This document shows positions 14,739 through 18,022 of a stretch of 18,022 bases of DNA, piece after piece. A program made the translations under genes and the position numbers. A model generated the notes under the pieces. The model was not told the origin of the DNA and searched no databases. It worked only from the letters and a program-made list of their open reading frames with translations. Origin of the DNA: CBFGWV01 sp965652545 (GTDB lineage Bacteria > Pseudomonadota > Gammaproteobacteria > Competibacterales > Competibacteraceae). How positions within the stretch are numbered: position 1 is the first letter of the stretch; each line of letters opens with the position of its first letter. Location of the stretch: positions 1-18,022 of the forward strand of contig CBFGWV010000071.1 in NCBI GenBank assembly GCA_965652545.1, given 5' to 3'.

Positions 14739-15839
14739 TCAATCCCCAACGGGTGCGGTCCTGGCTTCCGATGACCCTTCGGACGTCAGGCGAATCAAGA
14801 GCGCTGGCATCCGATCCGGAGCCAGTACATACAATGCGGCGCCAAGCCGGTCGGCTTCGCCCGGCATACCGTTGACGACACAGCTCGCCGCGTCCTGCAC
14901 GATCGTGACCGCGCCGCGTTCGCGCAGGGTCTTGAGTTCCTGCGCGCCGTCCTTCCCCATGCCCGTGAGCAGGACCGCGACGGCGCGTGCACCGTATGAC
15001 GAGGCCACCGATCGGAACAGGTGGGCCACGGAGGGGCGCAGGCCGTGATCGGGCGGGCTGTCGGACAGCTCGATTTGACCGCCCTCACCGATGCCCAGGT
15101 GCCGGCCGTCCGGGGCGAGATAGACATGGCCGGCACGCACCGCTTCGCCATGGGCGGCAATACGCACCGAAACCCCGGTCCGCTGAGACAGCCAGGTCGC
15201 CAGACCCGGCAGAAAACCCGCCGCGATGTGCTGAACGATGAGGATCGGCAGCGGAAACGTCGGCGGCAAGCCCGCCAGCAGAGTCTGCAGAGCCGGGGGG
15301 CCGCCGGTCGAGGCACCGATGGCAAGAATCTCGACGCGTGCGGCGTGAGGGCGGACGTCCACGCCTGTGGCCGATGCCCGCAGACCGCCGGCCGTGCGCG
15401 TTCGCGACCAGCGCTTGACGACCTTGACCTCGGCCATCAAGGCGGCGGTCTGCGCCAGCTTGGCCGCCAGAGCGGGGTAGTCGGGATGATCCACACCCTC
15501 AGGCCGTGCCGCCACCGCCACCGCCCCGGCCGCCGCAGCACCATCGGCGATGTCAGCATCGCCGATCAGGGTGGCAGGCACGCAGACGACGATGGACACC
15601 GGTTGACTCTCCATGACATGTCGTATGGTGGCGAAACCGCGGTCACCGGCGCCATTGACACCCAGGACGACCACATCCGGCTGGGTGCGCAGCAGATCGT
15701 CGTGCACAGCGTCGCCGCTATCACCGGCGCGTACGACATGCAGTCGCGAATCCTGACTCAGAATGTGGACCAACAGGCGCTGGACAGCGAGGGAATCCTC
15801 GGCAACGAAAACGTTAAATTTTCCACTTTTTATCGTCAT
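14739..15839 (-). CDS. cheB: CheB-type protein-glutamate methylesterase with degenerate receiver
   Basis: A 366-aa protein. The C-terminal methylesterase domain (about 168-350) has an intact catalytic triad: Ser177 (AIGASTGGP), His204 (VQHIAAGF) and Asp297 (LTGMGKDGA), so it should remove methyl groups from chemoreceptor glutamates. The N-terminal receiver fold is recognisable (FVAEDS at 11-16), but the phosphoacceptor position in DVVVLGVNGAGDRG is Gly60 where Asp is expected, and the lysine loop reads AARPEG. It is therefore probably not activated by phosphorylation. Its ATG overlaps the CheA-type stop (ATGA), a standard translational coupling. In Wsp systems the equivalent is WspF. No CheR gene is in the window; it would be expected upstream, beyond the right edge. 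Confidence 0.95.
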   Translation of the reverse strand: MTIKSGKFNVFVAEDSLAVQRLLVHILSQDSRLHVVRAGDSGDAVHDDLLRTQPDVVVLGVNGAGDRGFATIRHVMESQPVSIVVCVPATLIGDADIADGAAAAGAVAVAARPEGVDHPDYPALAAKLAQTAALMAEVKVVKRWSRTRTAGGLRASATGVDVRPHAARVEILAIGASTGGPPALQTLLAGLPPTFPLPILIVQHIAAGFLPGLATWLSQRTGVSVRIAAHGEAVRAGHVYLAPDGRHLGIGEGGQIELSDSPPDHGLRPSVAHLFRSVASSYGARAVAVLLTGMGKDGAQELKTLRERGAVTIVQDAASCVVNGMPGEADRLGAALYVLAPDRMPALLIRLTSEGSSEARTAPVGD

Positions 15840-18022
15840 GCCAACCTGCCGATGGCATCGAGCAGGTTGCTCTGTTCGAAGCTGCTCTTGACGATGTATG
15901 CATTGGCGCCGACATCGATGCCGTGCTCTCGGTCCTCGCGCGATGAGCGGGCGGTCACCAGAATCACGGGGATCTCGGACAAGGTCTTGTCCGCGCGTAT
16001 CCGCGCGGTGAGGTCGAAGCCGTTCAGCCGCGGCATTTCGACGTCGGAGACGACGAGGTCGAAATCACCGGTGCGCAGCGCGGTCAAGGCATCCACGCCG
16101 TCGACCGCCGTTTCGACCGCGTAACCGGCGGCATCGAGAATGCCCTTGAGCAGCATCCGCGAGGTGATCGAGTCCTCGACCAGCAGAATGCGTGTTGCCG
16201 GCCCCGGCGCATCGGGCTCCGCGGCCACCTGCGAACGGCGCGGCACCGAATGGCTGCGGATGGCCGATTTGATCAGGTCCGCGACATTGAGTATGGGCGC
16301 CACCTTGCCACTGGCGAGCACGGCGGCGCCGCTGATATTGCGCACCCGCGAGAGCGGGCGGGAGAAGGTCTTGACCAGAACCTCCTCATCGTGGATGACA
16401 TCATCGACGACGAATGCGATACGCACGCCGCCGGCGCCGAGCACCGCGACCTGCACAAAGCCTGCCGCGGAAGCGGACGGGCTGGCGATCGGCATATCGA
16501 GCACCTCATCCAGCCACACCAGCGAAACCGCCTTGCCATCCAGGGCAATCGTCTGACGGTTCTCTACCGACTTGATCGTACCGACGTCGATACGCGCGAC
16601 GCGCTCCACATGCGCACTGGGAATGACCAGCATTTGAGCGCCGGCACATACCAGCACGCCGCGGAACGTCGAGAGGGTAAGCGGCAGAACCAGGCGGAAC
16701 GTCGTACCGAGCCCTGGCCGGCTGTCGACGGTGATGCGCCCGCCGAGCTCCGCCACCTGTTCGCGTGCGATCGCAAGACCCAGCCCGCGTCCGGAGATTT
16801 CAGTGATCAGCGGGCTGGTCGAGACGTCCGAGCGGAAGATCAGCTCCAGTACCTCACTATCGTCCAGCGCATCGGCGTCCTCGGCCTTGATATGGCCGCG
16901 CTTGACTGCCGCGGCTTTGACTTGAGCCGGGTCCACACCCGCGCCATCGTCCGCGACCACGATCTCCACACTGCCGCCATCCAGCGGGGCCACGGTCACG
17001 GCCAGTTGCGCGCGGGCCGGTTTGTTGCCGCTGCGGCGGCGCTCGGGTGGCTCGATGCCATGGTCGATGGCATTGCGCAGCAGGTGCACGAGGGTGTCTT
17101 TGATGCCCTCCAGAACCCGCTTGCCGATCTCCACATCGCCACCGTGCAGGACCAACTCGACCTCCTTGCCCTGGTCGCGGCAAAGGTCGCGAACCAATTT
17201 CGGAAACGCGTCCGAGACGGCCGAGAACGGCAGCATCAACAGCGTCTTGGAGCCTGCCAGCAGGTCATCCACCTGTTTGCCGATGACATGCTGGTTGCGC
17301 GTGGTCAGGCGGCCGAGCGCCTGGATCTTCTGCTCCAGCGAGCGGGCCCAGCCGGTGTTCCAATCAAGGAATGCCGTGACCGCCGGTGCCGTGCGCAGAC
17401 CCCGCACGGACGCTTGCACCCGGCTCCACTGTCCGTTCCATTCCTCGAACGCGTGCTCGATCGACTGGATTTCGACCATATGCTGCGCCAGTGCCTGCTT
17501 TGCGCTGAGCATCTCTTCGGCCTCGAGCAGCAGCATCTCCAGCTTGCCCGCCGACACGCGGACCGTATCGGTCAGCACGGTGGGCGCGGCCGCGGCGACA
17601 GGGCCGGGCACCGTGGCCGGCGTCCGTGGACTGACGGCCGGCACCGCCTCGCCCGTGTCCCAGAAGTGCAATCGGCGAATGACATCCGATGTCCGGGCAC
17701 GGGTTTCGGCGGGCGATGTACCTTGCGGCTCGAGCATGAGGGTACCGATGAGATCGATGGCGCCATGCAGCGCATCGAAGCCGGCCTGGGGTGGATAGGC
17801 CAGGCGCTGGCGTTGAACGGCCAACACATCCTCCAGCGCCTGACAAACCGCTTCGATGTCGATCAGCTCGACGGCGCGTGCGGCCCCTTTGAGGCTGTGG
17901 GCATGGCGAAACACCACCTCGAGCCGCGCGGGCGCATCGTCAGCGGCGGGGTTGTTTTCCATCTCCAACAGACAGGATGACATGGCGTGCAGGTGCTCCC
18001 TCGCCTCCACCGCGAAGGTGGC
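15836..18022 (-). CDS. CheA-type hybrid histidine kinase with C-terminal receiver (5' end outside window)
   Basis: The frame stays open to the window edge: GCC ACC TTC GCG precede the GTG at 18010, and the residues read ATFAVEAREHLHAM, which is the first helix of an HPt (P1) domain. The true start is therefore beyond 18022, probably a few tens of residues away. Counting from the GTG codon: phosphorylated His38 (HAHSLKGAARAV), linker and dimerisation helices to about 300, HATPase with His309/Asn313 (HLLRNAIDHGIE), DDGAG (354-358) and GRGLGLA (407-413), CheW-like regulatory domain (about 440-585), and a receiver (606-722) with Asp656 (VVSDVEMPRLNG) and Lys708. No P2 domain for CheY/CheB docking is evident. 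This is the WspE layout: CheA fused to its own receiver, head of the chemosensory relay with CheB and the kinase that follow. Confidence 0.95.
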   Translation of the reverse strand, partial: ATFAVEAREHLHAMSSCLLEMENNPAADDAPARLEVVFRHAHSLKGAARAVELIDIEAVCQALEDVLAVQRQRLAYPPQAGFDALHGAIDLIGTLMLEPQGTSPAETRARTSDVIRRLHFWDTGEAVPAVSPRTPATVPGPVAAAAPTVLTDTVRVSAGKLEMLLLEAEEMLSAKQALAQHMVEIQSIEHAFEEWNGQWSRVQASVRGLRTAPAVTAFLDWNTGWARSLEQKIQALGRLTTRNQHVIGKQVDDLLAGSKTLLMLPFSAVSDAFPKLVRDLCRDQGKEVELVLHGGDVEIGKRVLEGIKDTLVHLLRNAIDHGIEPPERRRSGNKPARAQLAVTVAPLDGGSVEIVVADDGAGVDPAQVKAAAVKRGHIKAEDADALDDSEVLELIFRSDVSTSPLITEISGRGLGLAIAREQVAELGGRITVDSRPGLGTTFRLVLPLTLSTFRGVLVCAGAQMLVIPSAHVERVARIDVGTIKSVENRQTIALDGKAVSLVWLDEVLDMPIASPSASAAGFVQVAVLGAGGVRIAFVVDDVIHDEEVLVKTFSRPLSRVRNISGAAVLASGKVAPILNVADLIKSAIRSHSVPRRSQVAAEPDAPGPATRILLVEDSITSRMLLKGILDAAGYAVETAVDGVDALTALRTGDFDLVVSDVEMPRLNGFDLTARIRADKTLSEIPVILVTARSSREDREHGIDVGANAYIVKSSFEQSNLLDAIGRLA

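Overview
The window is GC-rich and gene-dense. It looks like a piece of chromosome from a GC-rich proteobacterium, most likely a gammaproteobacterium. The main pointers are three copies of a GTAGGAGC...GCGAT palindromic repeat (the REP/BIME style of Pseudomonas- and Xanthomonas-like genomes), an LpxR-type outer-membrane lipid A deacylase, a RocR-like receiver-EAL protein and a Wsp-style chemosensory operon. I cannot name the genus. I see no tRNA, rRNA, CRISPR array, integrase or transposase gene.

Layout, left to right. Positions 1-455 hold repeats only: a REP pair, a long perfect inverted repeat with a twin-hairpin core, and a short tandem repeat. 456-2285 (+) is the only plus-strand gene, a three-module MOSC / FAD-NAD reductase / 2Fe-2S ferredoxin protein. 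It converges with and overlaps by 15 bp an lpxR-like gene (2271-3269, -). All remaining genes lie on the minus strand. 3382-5981 holds, in transcription order, an ArsR-type repressor with its own operator, a PLP-dependent decarboxylase overlapping it, and a stand-alone prephenate dehydratase. 5982-6318 and 7072-7465 are two repeat-rich gaps flanking an isolated type I methionine aminopeptidase (6319-7071). 7466-8890 is a D-lactate dehydrogenase (cytochrome)-type flavoprotein and 8940-10772 a class III nucleotide cyclase with a zinc-ribbon-like N-terminal half.

10857-18022 is the most coherent block: four overlapping or abutting minus-strand genes. They encode a CheA-type hybrid kinase with a C-terminal receiver (its 5' end lies beyond the window), a CheB methylesterase, a cytosolic REC-kinase-REC-HPt hybrid histidine kinase and a receiver-EAL c-di-GMP phosphodiesterase. 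The genes read as a Wsp-like chemosensory array in which phosphate passes through a multistep relay to an enzyme that degrades c-di-GMP, where Pseudomonas Wsp ends in the diguanylate cyclase WspR. The cyclase gene follows the phosphodiesterase on the same strand, so both c-di-GMP and cAMP could be outputs. The CheB receiver has lost its phosphoacceptor aspartate.

The most unusual non-coding signal is a pair of elements (231-344 and 7139-7252). They share a 52-nt core with two CAYGGATG hairpins, but their 28-31 bp flanking arms differ in sequence between copies while each pair is perfectly self-complementary. The hairpins resemble CsrA/RsmA binding sites and one stem shows a compensatory base change.
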